From the NCBI RefSeq assembly GCF_002428305.1, contig NZ_DIVJ01000001.1:1-51387 (forward strand): a DNA stretch of 51,387 bases, in the 5' to 3' direction. A model generated the notes under the pieces. That model ran no database searches and was not told where the DNA came from. It saw only the letters and a list, made by a program, of their open reading frames with translations. The translations under genes were made by a program, and so were the position numbers. This document shows, piece after piece, positions 1 to 8,737 of this stretch (position 1 is the first letter of the stretch; each line of letters starts with the position of its first letter). The stretch is from Flavobacterium sp. UBA6135 (GTDB lineage: Bacteria > Bacteroidota > Bacteroidia > Flavobacteriales > Flavobacteriaceae).

Positions 1-27
1 AAGACTGCAAAAATGCAGTCTCTTTGA
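1..27 (-). terminator. Probable intrinsic terminator at the left edge
   Basis: A perfect 8-bp inverted repeat (bases 2-9 and 14-21) with a 4-base A/T loop lies just beyond the mdh remnant, in the direction of leftward transcription. The expected T tract would lie outside the window. It may be the original mdh terminator, now separated from intact mdh by the inserted gene at 125-1039. Confidence 0.55.
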
Positions 28-43
28 GGCTATAATTAAATTT

Positions 44-116
44 TTATGATAAAACCGATTTCAAATCGCCGTTCATGGCTCTAACAGCATCTGCACTTTT
101 AACGAATTATGCTTTT
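44..116 (-). pseudogene. Decayed duplicate of the mdh 3' end
   Basis: Bases 44-116 match 1167-1239, the last codons and stop of mdh, over 73 bp with two mismatches (offset 1123 bp). In the mdh reading frame one change turns a Leu codon TTA into the stop TAA and the other turns Ala GCT into Val GTT, so this is a dead fragment of about 24 codons. It lies directly downstream of the T9SS-domain gene at 125-1039, so that gene is bracketed by direct repeats of the mdh terminus. Confidence 0.88.
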
Positions 117-124
117 AAAATGTA

Positions 125-1039
125 CTAATGTTTAATGATTTTCTCTTTTACCACGCCTTCGTCTATTTCTATTAAAACGATGTAAGTTCCTTTTGCAAAG
201 TCTGAGATATTTATTACAGAAGTCATTTGGTTTATCTGAACTATTTTTAAAATTCTTCCTTGAACGTCACACAATTCAATCTTTTTAATCATACTTTTAT
301 TAGATTTTATTGTGAAGCTAGAACTAATAGGATTTGGAAAAATTAATATTTTAGTTAGTTGCAAATCGGGAATTGATAAGGCTTCGGGTGATGGAAATAA
401 ATCACAATCAATAGGCTGAAATTGAACCGTTTCACCTTGTTTAGAAAAACAAACTAAACTACCTCCACTGGCACAACTTTGACTAACAACACCTATACCT
501 TCAACTATTCCTGTTGCAGGACCACCCGCTCCTATCAAATGTTTTAAGCTTAAATCATCTATAGTAATTGTATGTATTGTTAGTATTTCACATATTCCGA
601 AAAAAAAGTCTGGTGTAGACGGTAAATTATCTCCAACCTGAGCATTAATAATAGTTTGGTTGTCTAAAACAAGTACTTCTGTATCAAGTTGTGCATAAGG
701 CCTTCTGTAAATTTTACCAGTCGGATCTTCTCTAATCAAATTATATTCAGGTGGATCAAACAATGTAGAACTTACAAACGAACCATTGTAATCATAGTAC
801 TCAAATAAAGTTAAAAACTTCTCTTTGTAATAGGTGTAGCCATTATAATTAACTGTACCTTCAAAATAAACAGTTCGATACATCTTTTCAATATAAAAAG
901 GTGTGGGAGCAATACTAAGACCTTTCCATTGACAAGTTTCATCTAAATAGTTTGAATAATAAATTTGTGAATAACAAAAATTACTGATCATTAAAATTAA
1001 ATAAAATTGAATGATTTTTTTTAAAGATATTACTTTCAT
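125..1039 (-). CDS. Secreted protein of unknown function with T9SS type A sorting domain
   Basis: The 304-residue product starts with a signal peptide (a Lys-rich start, then a hydrophobic run to about residue 24). Its middle has no domain I recognise. The last 75 residues or so have the T9SS type A form: an IFPNP motif, then a short beta-sandwich pattern with a GRILK segment and a GTYIVLI segment, ending in KEKIIKH. Such domains direct cargo through the outer membrane, where they are normally removed. The ATG at 1039 is the only start that keeps the signal peptide intact. The gene lies between mdh and a duplicated mdh 3' end, which suggests recent insertion. Function unknown. Confidence 0.85.
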   Translation of the reverse strand: MKVISLKKIIQFYLILMISNFCYSQIYYSNYLDETCQWKGLSIAPTPFYIEKMYRTVYFEGTVNYNGYTYYKEKFLTLFEYYDYNGSFVSSTLFDPPEYNLIREDPTGKIYRRPYAQLDTEVLVLDNQTIINAQVGDNLPSTPDFFFGICEILTIHTITIDDLSLKHLIGAGGPATGIVEGIGVVSQSCASGGSLVCFSKQGETVQFQPIDCDLFPSPEALSIPDLQLTKILIFPNPISSSFTIKSNKSMIKKIELCDVQGRILKIVQINQMTSVINISDFAKGTYIVLIEIDEGVVKEKIIKH

Positions 1040-1110
1040 TAAATTCTATTTATAGATTAATAAATTTGCTAATTAAATCAAATGTAAGAAATTTGTTAAT
1101 TAAAAATAAA

Positions 1111-1146
1111 AAAGTTTCAATTATTTAAAAAAACAATTGAAACTTC
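1111..1146 (-). terminator. Intrinsic terminator downstream of mdh
   Basis: An 11-bp inverted repeat (1112-1122 with 1135-1145) is followed, on the minus strand, by a T-rich run. It sits about 20 bp past the mdh stop codon and would separate mdh from the T9SS-domain gene. Confidence 0.75.
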
Positions 1147-1166
1147 TTAAAAATTTAATAAAGTAA

Positions 1167-2102
1167 TTATGATAAAACCGATTTCAAATCGCCGTTCATG
1201 GCTCTAACAGCATCTGCACTTTTAGCGAATAATGCTTTTTCATCATCATTTAACTCTAAATCGACAATTTTTTCGATTCCGTTTTTACCGATAATACATG
1301 GTACACCGATACAAATATCATTTTGCCCGTATTCCCCTTCTAAAAATACCGAACACGGTATCATTTTTTTCTGGTCGTTTAAGATGCTATCCACCAAATA
1401 AGCTACAGAAGCTCCCGGTGCATACCAAGCAGAAGTCCCTAATAATGCTGTAAGTGTTGCACCTCCAACCATCGTACTTGAAGCTACTTTAGTCAATTCT
1501 TCTTCAGATAAAAATTCTGAAACAGGAACACCGTTATAAGCTGCTAATCTTGTTAATGGAATCATAGTAGTATCACCGTGACCACCAATTACCATTCCGT
1601 GGATATCGTTTGCCGGTTTATCTAAAGCTTGTGATAAATAGGTTTTGAAACGTGAGCTATCCAGAGCACCACCCATTCCAATCACTCTGTTTTTTGGTAA
1701 ACCTGTTGCCTTTAAAGTTAGATAAGTCATAGTATCCATTGGATTAGAAACCACAACTACAATTGCATTTGGTGAATGTTGTAATAAATTTTCGGCAACC
1801 GACTTCACAATTCCTGCATTGATTCCGATTAACTCTTCACGAGTCATTCCCGGTTTTCTTGGAATTCCTGAAGTGATAACTACTACATCGCTGTTTGCTG
1901 TTTTAGCATAATCATTAGTGCTTCCCGAAACTTTTGTATTAAAACCTAAAGTAGTTTGCGTTTGCATGATGTCTAAAGCTTTTCCTTCTGCAAAACCTTC
2001 TCTGATGTCTAATAATACAATTTCACTTGCAATTCTTCTGTAAGCAATAGCATCGGCACAAGTTGCACCCACATTACCTGCTCCTACAATGGTAACTTTC
2101 AT
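1167..2102 (-). CDS. mdh: Malate dehydrogenase
   Basis: NAD-dependent malate dehydrogenase of the LDH-like type, converting malate to oxaloacetate in the TCA cycle; cytoplasmic. The 311-residue length is normal. The Rossmann start has the GAGNVG loop at residues 7-12 and Asp32 for NAD binding. The substrate arginines fit Arg82 and Arg88 in the RKPGMTREE segment and Arg151, and the catalytic His is His175 in GGHGDTT. The gene follows the barrel protein at 2127 by 24 bp, so it may be read from the gyrB side. Its 3' end is duplicated at 44-116. Confidence 0.97.
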   Translation of the reverse strand: MKVTIVGAGNVGATCADAIAYRRIASEIVLLDIREGFAEGKALDIMQTQTTLGFNTKVSGSTNDYAKTANSDVVVITSGIPRKPGMTREELIGINAGIVKSVAENLLQHSPNAIVVVVSNPMDTMTYLTLKATGLPKNRVIGMGGALDSSRFKTYLSQALDKPANDIHGMVIGGHGDTTMIPLTRLAAYNGVPVSEFLSEEELTKVASSTMVGGATLTALLGTSAWYAPGASVAYLVDSILNDQKKMIPCSVFLEGEYGQNDICIGVPCIIGKNGIEKIVDLELNDDEKALFAKSADAVRAMNGDLKSVLS

Positions 2103-2126
2103 TTTATTCGTATTTAAGTTAAGTAT

Positions 2127-3134
2127 TTATAATTGATATTGAATTCCAATATTTGCGTTTACAAATTTACCAAAAGCAATCGAATTCTGCAGATAAATTT
2201 TATTAAATTGATAGCGAAAAGCAACTTCTCCCAAGACATTGGTTTTTGATTCTGCAATTGTTTCCAAAAGATTATTGATTACCTGTTGAACCGGCAAAAT
2301 GGATTCAATGGCACCCTTATTTCCAGAGACGATATATTCAAAATTACTTCGGTTTACAATCACACTAGTCATAATTTCTAGACGGTTGATTTCTTTTGAA
2401 GCAGCAAATTGCAGATGGTAGGTGTCAACCAATCCCGAAATTTGATTGATACCTAAATTACCATATTGGGTATTAATATCTAAAAATTCAAACGTAATAT
2501 CTTCATTGGAATACATTCCCATTACGGCAAAATGGTATTTTTTTTCTTCTAATTTTGGAAAAAACTGACTTATATTTTGTTTTAATCCGAAACCATATAC
2601 TTGGTATTCACCCCTTTTTAATTTGGTTCGTGTAGAATATCGCACCACTAATTCGGCACCATAAGGCAATTCCAGAGCACCAACCAAATACGGATAAACA
2701 ATTACTTCTTGATTAACACCATAAGGCGTTCGCAATCGGATTTGTTCACCATCTAAATCGCCAACTAAATAATTGCGATCATCATTTCCCAAAGAAGTTG
2801 GCACTGTTGCTGAAGTTTGATTTTCTATTTCAAAAAAATTAAAATCTTCATTTTTTATATCAAAGGTTCTGTTGCTTTTAGGTACAAAAAAAGCATTGGC
2901 ATGCAATCCAAATGTAGCGGTCCATTTCTTCTTCTTTTTAGGTGAAATCACCCAAGAAGCTGAAGCTTGATAAACAGCAGCATCGGTTGCAGGGACGAGG
3001 TATTTTTCAGAATAAAAAAGGGCATCTCCTAAGAGGTACCCAATTTGTTCTAATTGTGAAGACGTTTGACCTGAAGCAGTAACTGCCATACCAAAACAAC
3101 TTATTCCTATTATAAAAGCGTGCAGTTTACGCAT
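2127..3134 (-). CDS. Outer-membrane beta-barrel-like protein (DUF6588-like)
   Basis: A 335-residue protein from the ATG at 3134. An upstream TTG-type extension would run into the end of gyrB and spoil the signal peptide. The first 22 residues are a clear signal peptide ending near SGQ. The rest alternates aromatic and polar residues, as in a beta-barrel, and ends in an aromatic-rich strand with a final Leu. It resembles the DUF6588 family from memory; no function is known to me. Its start overlaps the gyrB stop by 8 bp, implying translational coupling, and mdh follows after 24 bp. Confidence 0.8.
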   Translation of the reverse strand: MRKLHAFIIGISCFGMAVTASGQTSSQLEQIGYLLGDALFYSEKYLVPATDAAVYQASASWVISPKKKKKWTATFGLHANAFFVPKSNRTFDIKNEDFNFFEIENQTSATVPTSLGNDDRNYLVGDLDGEQIRLRTPYGVNQEVIVYPYLVGALELPYGAELVVRYSTRTKLKRGEYQVYGFGLKQNISQFFPKLEEKKYHFAVMGMYSNEDITFEFLDINTQYGNLGINQISGLVDTYHLQFAASKEINRLEIMTSVIVNRSNFEYIVSGNKGAIESILPVQQVINNLLETIAESKTNVLGEVAFRYQFNKIYLQNSIAFGKFVNANIGIQYQL

Positions 3135-5067
3135 CAATTTTTGCGTAAACAGCGTTTTTCTCAATAAACTCTCTTCTCGGCGGCACCTCATCTCCCATTA
3201 ACATGGAAAAAATACGATCTGCTTCAGCTAAGCTGTCGATTGTAACTTGACGTAAAGTTCTGAAATCAGGATTCAAAGTGGTTTCCCAAAGTTGTTCCGC
3301 ATTCATTTCTCCTAAACCTTTATAACGTTGAATTGCAGCTGAACCTCCTAACTTCAAGTTAATCATATCACGTTGATCATCCGTCCAAGCGTATTCTTTT
3401 TTGTTTCCTTTTTTAACTAGATATAAAGGCGGTGTTGCAATATAAACGTGACCACCCTCAATCAATTCTTTCATAAAACGGAAAAAGAAGGTTAATATTA
3501 AGGTAGAAATGTGACTACCATCCACATCAGCATCACACATGATGACTACTTTGTGGTATCTCAATTTTTCTAAATTCAATGCTTTTGAATCTTCGGCTGT
3601 TCCGATGGTTACACCTAAAGCGGTAAAAATATTGCGAATTTCTTCGTTTTCAAACACTTTATGATGCATGGCTTTCTCCACATTCAATATTTTACCACGA
3701 AGCGGTAAAATGGCTTGAAATGCTCTGTCACGACCTTGTTTTGCCGTTCCACCTGCCGAATCTCCCTCGACTAAGAAAATCTCACATTTTTGTGGATCTT
3801 GTTCTGAACAATCAGAAAGTTTTCCGGGTAATCCACCACCGCCTAAAACAGTTTTACGTTGTACCATTTCACGAGCTTTTTTGGCCGCGTGACGGGCTTG
3901 AGCAGCTAAAATTACTTTTTGTACAATAATCTTAGCATCATTTGGATTTTCTTCCAAATAATTCTCTAACATTTCTGCAACAGATTGACTTACCGGAGAA
4001 ACTACTTCTCTATTTCCTAATTTGGTTTTGGTTTGTCCTTCAAATTGTGGTTCTTGAACTTTTACCGAAATAATTGCTGTTAAACCTTCTCGGAAGTCAT
4101 CTCCTGAAATTTCAAATTTCAATTTATCTAATAACCCTGAACTGTCTGCATATTTTTTCAACGTACGTGTCAATCCCATACGGAAACCTTGCAAGTGCGT
4201 TCCACCTTCGTGGGTATTGATATTGTTTACATACGAAAAGATGTTTTCTGAATAGCTGGTATTGTAAACCAACGCCACCTCAACCGGGATTTCGCCTTTT
4301 TCATTATCCATGCTTATTACATGGGAAATGATTGGTTCACGGTTTCCATCTAAAAACTTAACGAATTCTTTCAAACCTTCTTTCGAATGGAAAGTTTCCG
4401 TAACTAATTCGCCCTTTTCATCCAAATTTCTTTTGTCGCACATTGTAATGGTGATTCCTTTATTTAAAAAGGAAAGTTCACGCATACGAGCGGCTAATGT
4501 ATCATAAGAAAACTCAATAGTTTGCGTAAAAATTGTAGTATCGGGTTTGAACGTAACCATCGTTCCGCGTTTGGTTGTTTCACCAATTTGCTTCACAGGA
4601 TACATTGCTTTTCCGCGTTCGTATTCTTGTTCGTAAATTTTACCGTCTCTGTAAACTGTTGCTCGTAAATGGTCAGAAAGTGCATTTACACAGGAAACCC
4701 CAACTCCATGCAAACCTCCTGAAACTTTATAAGAATCCTTATCAAATTTACCTCCGGCTCCAATTTTTGTCATTACTACTTCAAGAGCAGAAACACCTTC
4801 TTTTTTGTGCATGTCCACCGGAATTCCACGTCCGTTATCTTCTACAGAAACCGAATTATCTTCATTTATAAAAACGGTGATGGTATCACAGTGTCCTGCC
4901 AACGCTTCGTCAATGGAGTTATCAACAACTTCATAAACCAAGTGGTGTAAACCTCTAACACCTGTATCTCCAATATACATGGAAGGACGCATTCTTACGT
5001 GCTCCATTCCTTCTAAAGCCTGAATACTATCCGCTGAATAACTATTCTTTTTAATTTCGTCGCTCAT
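3127..5067 (-). CDS. gyrB: DNA gyrase subunit B
   Basis: ATPase subunit of DNA gyrase, which works with GyrA to introduce negative supercoils. The 646-residue length is the short form without the enterobacterial insertion. The GHKL ATP site is visible: Asn50 in EVVDNSIDEA, DNGRG at 77-81 and the GGLHGVG loop near 117-123. The TOPRIM part has EGDSAGG and DADVDGSH, and the C-terminus has the QRYKGLGEM segment. It is the first gene of a leftward run with the barrel protein and mdh. A TATATTTG box lies 38 bp before the start. Confidence 0.98.
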   Translation of the reverse strand: MSDEIKKNSYSADSIQALEGMEHVRMRPSMYIGDTGVRGLHHLVYEVVDNSIDEALAGHCDTITVFINEDNSVSVEDNGRGIPVDMHKKEGVSALEVVMTKIGAGGKFDKDSYKVSGGLHGVGVSCVNALSDHLRATVYRDGKIYEQEYERGKAMYPVKQIGETTKRGTMVTFKPDTTIFTQTIEFSYDTLAARMRELSFLNKGITITMCDKRNLDEKGELVTETFHSKEGLKEFVKFLDGNREPIISHVISMDNEKGEIPVEVALVYNTSYSENIFSYVNNINTHEGGTHLQGFRMGLTRTLKKYADSSGLLDKLKFEISGDDFREGLTAIISVKVQEPQFEGQTKTKLGNREVVSPVSQSVAEMLENYLEENPNDAKIIVQKVILAAQARHAAKKAREMVQRKTVLGGGGLPGKLSDCSEQDPQKCEIFLVEGDSAGGTAKQGRDRAFQAILPLRGKILNVEKAMHHKVFENEEIRNIFTALGVTIGTAEDSKALNLEKLRYHKVVIMCDADVDGSHISTLILTFFFRFMKELIEGGHVYIATPPLYLVKKGNKKEYAWTDDQRDMINLKLGGSAAIQRYKGLGEMNAEQLWETTLNPDFRTLRQVTIDSLAEADRIFSMLMGDEVPPRREFIEKNAVYAKIDA

Positions 5068-5105
5068 AAATTTTTATACTAAAAATGCATTTTTTGTCAA
5101 ACATG

Positions 5106-5113
5106 CAAATATA
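5106..5113 (-). promoter_or_regulatory. Candidate -7 element of the gyrB promoter
   Basis: On the minus strand this reads TATATTTG, a full match to the Bacteroidota TAnnTTTG -7 consensus, 38 bp before the gyrB ATG. I see no good TTG element 17-23 bp upstream, so only the -7 box is supported. Confidence 0.45.
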
Positions 5114-5302
5114 GCAAAAATTGAGCGATTTTTGACTATAACCTCACCTGCAAAAGGTATAAGTTATTAACAAAACGTGTAAGTTTTTCACTATTTTGGA
5201 AAGATTCTATTAGTTGTAATTTATAAGAAAATCATTGACCATTGTAATAAAAATTCAAAGAAATTAGAATGAAACATAGTGATATTACAAATCTCCTCTA
5301 TT

Positions 5303-5408
5303 GTCAAGCTGAACTTGTTTCAGTTTCTACAGTGTTGCCAGAAGCTGAAATGAGTTCAGCTTGAAAGAGTTAGAGTTAAAAAGATTCTGAAACAAGTTCA
5401 GAATGACA
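5303..5408. repeat. Three-unit interspersed repeat, two units forming an inverted pair
   Basis: Unit 1 (5303-5328) contains CTGAACTTGTTTCAG. Unit 2 (5340-5364) is its reverse complement with about three mismatches over 25 bp, so the two can form a long hairpin. Unit 3 (5382-5408) is a further inverted copy with the same core. I know this motif as a common intergenic repeat in Flavobacterium-type genomes, from memory only. Confidence 0.75.
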
Positions 5409-5417
5409 AAAGATACA

Positions 5418-5450
5418 AAAAAAAAACGCCCCGATAAATCGAGACGCTTC
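5418..5450 (-). terminator. Intrinsic terminator of asnB
   Basis: Bases 5428-5435 and 5440-5447 pair (two G:U pairs in the RNA) around a 4-base loop, and the minus strand continues into a run of about ten T. It sits 34 bp past the asnB stop. Confidence 0.85.
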
Positions 5451-5483
5451 TAACAAACAAACTAAACTGCAATCTGAAAAATT

Positions 5484-7100
5484 TTATACTATAACTGAAT
5501 CTTTAGCAATGGCGGTATCTGCTTTTACGTGAGCAGCATTTGCTCTTCCGCTTGGATCTTGGTTTTCTTGCCATTTCGGTATCCATTTGCGAACGGTTTG
5601 AGCAGCTGCTTGCTGTGGGAAATGTTTATGAAATATACTTCTGTAAAAGAAAGCTTCTTTGGTTGCCGGCGTATTGTATGGAAATAATGTTGCTGCTTTT
5701 GCAAAATCTTCATCCGATACTTGAGAAGAGCAATAGTCTATTAACGTATCAATCCAATTGTAGCCCACACCGTCTGAAAACTGTTCTTTTTGACGCCATA
5801 ATACTTCTTGAGGTAAATAAGGCTGCTCTGGGGTGTCAAATGCTTTTCTAAGGATGTATTTTTCAACGCCATCATAAGTAATAGGCATTTTCTCCTCCGG
5901 TTTGATTTTGATGGCTAATTCTAAAAAGGCTTTATCTAAAAATGGTACTCTGGCTTCTAAACCATGAGCCATTGTTGATTTGTCTGCACGAAGCAAATCG
6001 GCCGTGAAAAGCTTTTGAACTCGTTCGATAGTTTCTTTATGAAAATCCATTACCGATGGTGCATTTCTAAAATAAAGATAACCGCCAAATATTTCATCGG
6101 CTCCTTCACCTGATAAAACCACTTTTATACCTTTTTCTGTAATGGCTTTAGAAAGGAAATACATAGGCGTACTCGCTCTGACAGACGTTACATCATACGT
6201 TTCTAAATGCCAAATCAATTTATCAATAATCTCAATACCTTGCTCTATCGTAAAATGAATTTCATGGTGTTCCGTTCCTAAAAAATCGGCTACTTTACGA
6301 GCTGCTTTTGCATCGGGAGCATCTTGATCTAATCCAATTGAAAAAGAATGCAAGGTTTTGCCTTTTTCTTTCATCATACGAGCGGCGATAGAGGAAGTTA
6401 ACGAGGAATCCAAACCTCCTGATAATAATACACCAATCGGCACATCGCTCATCAATCGTTTTTCTACTGCCTTTGATAAGGTTTCACGAATTGCGGCTAA
6501 ATCCAACTCCTCTACTCCTGCTTCAGGATCTTCCCATTTTGGTTGGTAATATTTTACAAATCCTGTTTCGGGCGTATAATAATGTCCCGGAGGAAAGGTT
6601 GAAAAAGTTTTACATTGGTCAGCTATAGATTTCATTTCTGAAGCAAAATACATGCGTCCACGTTCGTCTAAACCATAATACAATGGTTTTACTCCAAGTG
6701 GGTCGCGACCCGCAATGTAATCATCGCCATCAATCACAACAAAGGCAAACATGCCGTCTAGTAAATGACAAAAATCGTAACCGAATTTTTCATACAAATG
6801 CACGATGACTTCCGAATCGGATGTACTTCTGAACGTATGCTCTTTTAAAATGGTATCCCGCAATTCTTGGTGGTTGTAGATTTCGCCATTATGCACCATC
6901 CAAGCGGTATCACACCCTTGAATGGGTTGCTTTCCGGTATGTAAGTCGATAATTGACAAACGTTCATGGGATAAAAAATGACCTTTCTCAGTAATGTGCA
7001 CATCACTTTCATCCGGACCGCGATGTGACATTCGTTTCGATAATTGTTTCACTAAGGCTTCGTCTTTTCCTTTTCCTATAATGGCTAATATTCCGCACAT
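5484..7100 (-). CDS. asnB: Asparagine synthase (glutamine-hydrolysing)
   Basis: Makes asparagine from aspartate, glutamine and ATP in the cytoplasm. The 538 residues compare with about 554 in E. coli AsnB. The N-terminal class II glutaminase starts MCGI, so Cys2 becomes the nucleophile after Met removal; HERLSIIDL (45-53) and the VHNGEIYNH segment (69-77) complete the site. The synthetase half has the ATP loop SGGLDSS at 227-233 and the EGADE motif. It is a single gene with its own terminator, 235 bp from the next gene upstream. Confidence 0.97.
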   Translation of the reverse strand: MCGILAIIGKGKDEALVKQLSKRMSHRGPDESDVHITEKGHFLSHERLSIIDLHTGKQPIQGCDTAWMVHNGEIYNHQELRDTILKEHTFRSTSDSEVIVHLYEKFGYDFCHLLDGMFAFVVIDGDDYIAGRDPLGVKPLYYGLDERGRMYFASEMKSIADQCKTFSTFPPGHYYTPETGFVKYYQPKWEDPEAGVEELDLAAIRETLSKAVEKRLMSDVPIGVLLSGGLDSSLTSSIAARMMKEKGKTLHSFSIGLDQDAPDAKAARKVADFLGTEHHEIHFTIEQGIEIIDKLIWHLETYDVTSVRASTPMYFLSKAITEKGIKVVLSGEGADEIFGGYLYFRNAPSVMDFHKETIERVQKLFTADLLRADKSTMAHGLEARVPFLDKAFLELAIKIKPEEKMPITYDGVEKYILRKAFDTPEQPYLPQEVLWRQKEQFSDGVGYNWIDTLIDYCSSQVSDEDFAKAATLFPYNTPATKEAFFYRSIFHKHFPQQAAAQTVRKWIPKWQENQDPSGRANAAHVKADTAIAKDSVIV

Positions 7101-7282
7101 ATATTTTTGCTTTTCAGATTATTATTTATTTGATAAAGCAAAAGTGGGTATTTAGTTTATATTTATAAAACAATATTGGTTTTTTAATTATAATTTAAAA
7201 CTAAAAACTCATAATAGCATCATAAATGAAACTTAAAATCTAATAAATTGAAGTAACTGATTATAAATTGTAATTTCTAGCA

Positions 7283-7317
7283 AAAAAAAACTCCTTTCTG
7301 TGACAAAAGGAGTTTTA
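7283..7317 (-). terminator. Intrinsic terminator of the T9SS-domain gene
   Basis: An inverted repeat, AAACTCCTTT against AAAGGAGTTT with a loop of about eight bases, is followed on the minus strand by about nine T. It lies about 20 bp past the stop of the gene at 7336. Confidence 0.85.
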
Positions 7318-7335
7318 GGTATCTTGTAGTTTTCT

Positions 7336-8229
7336 TTACTTTTTTATGATTTTTTCAGTTTGAGAAAACTGTTCATTTTTGACTCTTAAAAAATAAATAC
7401 CATTTGAAAGTGAAGAAATATCTATTGCTTGCGAACTATCTTGGAGTATATTCATTTTGCTTTTGTAGACAATGCGACCATTATTGTCAAAAATTTCTAA
7501 ATCCAAATCTTGAAATTGACCATTGATTTGAATTTCAAAAATTCCGGTTGTTGGATTTGGGAATAAGATACTCATTTTTTCGAAGTCCTTGTCATCTATT
7601 GATAAAAAGGCATAAGGAATATTACTTGTAGACGAATTTACTAAAACTCCACCTTCCAAACCTTGCAACGCTGTTTTGAGACCAGCGGTATCACAAAATT
7701 GACAACCTACAGTGAATAAATTTAAACAACACGAAGTACTTGAAGGAAATGCTAATTCATAAAAATTTACATTAAATTGTTGAAAAATTGTATTCAAAAG
7801 AGTATTAGATGTCACCACTAACCCATTTGAATCTATTGAAACCAAATTACCATTCATCAAATTACTTAACCGTGTATAATGATAATGATTGTATGTTCCT
7901 TCAAATTGCTCGATAGAAGCGTAATACACAACCGAATCGTAGTTATTTAAGTCATTAACAAGGGCAGTAGCTGAGACTGAGTCTGTAGTTAAGATTCCAA
8001 ATGAAGGGCTGTAAAGAGCTTGGTTTTCAACAAAGACAACTGTACTCTCCATGCTTGCAAAATAAGGACTTATAATTTGATTCAAACCTGTATCGTTGGA
8101 ATAGAGAGAATTGAAATTAGCATTTTCATATAACAAGTAACCCGGTTTAACCATTAGTTGAACTCTAGCCATTTGAGCAAAGGCAGAAAAACCAAAAATG
8201 CAAAAGAGAAAAAGAACAATTCTTTTCAT
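7336..8229 (-). CDS. Secreted protein of unknown function with T9SS type A sorting domain
   Basis: The 297-residue product begins at the ATG at 8229; a longer TTG reading would put six extra residues before the signal peptide. The signal peptide covers about residues 1-18 and ends FAQ. The body (about 19-220) matches no family I know; it has a cysteine cluster (CCLNLF, GCQFC) near the middle that may form disulfides. The C-terminus is a T9SS type A domain with ILFPNPTTGIFEI, NNGRIVYK and GIYFLRV, ending TEKIIKK. It is 27 bp downstream of the GreA-like gene and may share its transcript. Confidence 0.85.
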   Translation of the reverse strand: MKRIVLFLFCIFGFSAFAQMARVQLMVKPGYLLYENANFNSLYSNDTGLNQIISPYFASMESTVVFVENQALYSPSFGILTTDSVSATALVNDLNNYDSVVYYASIEQFEGTYNHYHYTRLSNLMNGNLVSIDSNGLVVTSNTLLNTIFQQFNVNFYELAFPSSTSCCLNLFTVGCQFCDTAGLKTALQGLEGGVLVNSSTSNIPYAFLSIDDKDFEKMSILFPNPTTGIFEIQINGQFQDLDLEIFDNNGRIVYKSKMNILQDSSQAIDISSLSNGIYFLRVKNEQFSQTEKIIKK

Positions 8230-8256
8230 ATTTTTAAACTTAGACAATCAAAGTTA

Positions 8257-8700
8257 CTAAAAAATACTTGTGATATTATAATTCTTACCATTAAAAGCGA
8301 TGCTTTCATTTTTTTTTCTCCCCATAAACAATTCCCCCAAAGGGGATTGAGGCGACATCCCAAAAACAGATTTGCCTTCTACTTCAATTTTAGGTAAAGC
8401 AACTGCCATCAAAAAAAAAGTGTCGTTTGCTTGAACTAAACTTCCTAAAACTACCTGATTTGATGCAATAGCATAATCAATTTTCAAGAATTTATGTTGC
8501 GTAGCCAAAACCTCTGATAGCTTTTGATTCAGTTTTTCCTGTTCTAAATGCATCATCGCCAAACCGGTTTCATGTTTGTCACCGGCAGAACCTTTGGCAT
8601 CATTTTTTGAGTCTTCGGTTAAGCCATCAATCATTTCACGTAAGGAAGTGATGCGGTCGTTAAGGTATTGATTGTAATGTTGGATAATTTGTTGTTTCAT
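8257..8700 (-). CDS. Small protein with GreA/GreB-like C-terminal fold
   Basis: A 147-residue cytoplasmic protein. The N-terminal half (about 1-75) is a charged helical region able to form a coiled coil. The C-terminal 45 residues end with the pattern SPLGELFMGRKKNESIAFNG and then an aromatic strand. This resembles the C-terminal domain of transcript-cleavage factors GreA/GreB (SP-x-G-x-x-L-x-G-x-x-x-x-x-x). Related flavobacterial proteins are, as I recall, often labelled 3-oxoacyl-ACP synthase, which nothing here supports. The helical part is shorter than or different from the Gre NTD, so I infer an RNA-polymerase-binding regulator rather than a true Gre factor. Confidence 0.7.
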   Translation of the reverse strand: MKQQIIQHYNQYLNDRITSLREMIDGLTEDSKNDAKGSAGDKHETGLAMMHLEQEKLNQKLSEVLATQHKFLKIDYAIASNQVVLGSLVQANDTFFLMAVALPKIEVEGKSVFGMSPQSPLGELFMGRKKNESIAFNGKNYNITSIF

Positions 8701-8706
8701 TTTAGA

Positions 8707-8732
8707 GGTGCTGAGTTGCTAAGATGCTGAGT
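8707..8732. repeat. Short CTGAGWTG-type repeat upstream of the GreA-like gene
   Basis: This stretch holds two or three tandem GCTGAG/GCTAAG units (GTGCTGAGTTGCTAAGATGC...). The same units appear in front of ftsE at 13714-13752, so it is a low-complexity family shared by two intergenic sites. Confidence 0.5.
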
Positions 8733-8737
8733 TAAAA

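Larger units (their letters stand above)
5068..5483. other. 416-bp intergenic region between asnB and gyrB
   Basis: This gap holds, from right to left on the minus strand, the asnB terminator (5418-5450), a three-unit repeat family (5303-5408), a featureless A/T-rich stretch (about 5200-5290) and the gyrB promoter area. No coding region was found in it. Confidence 0.8.
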
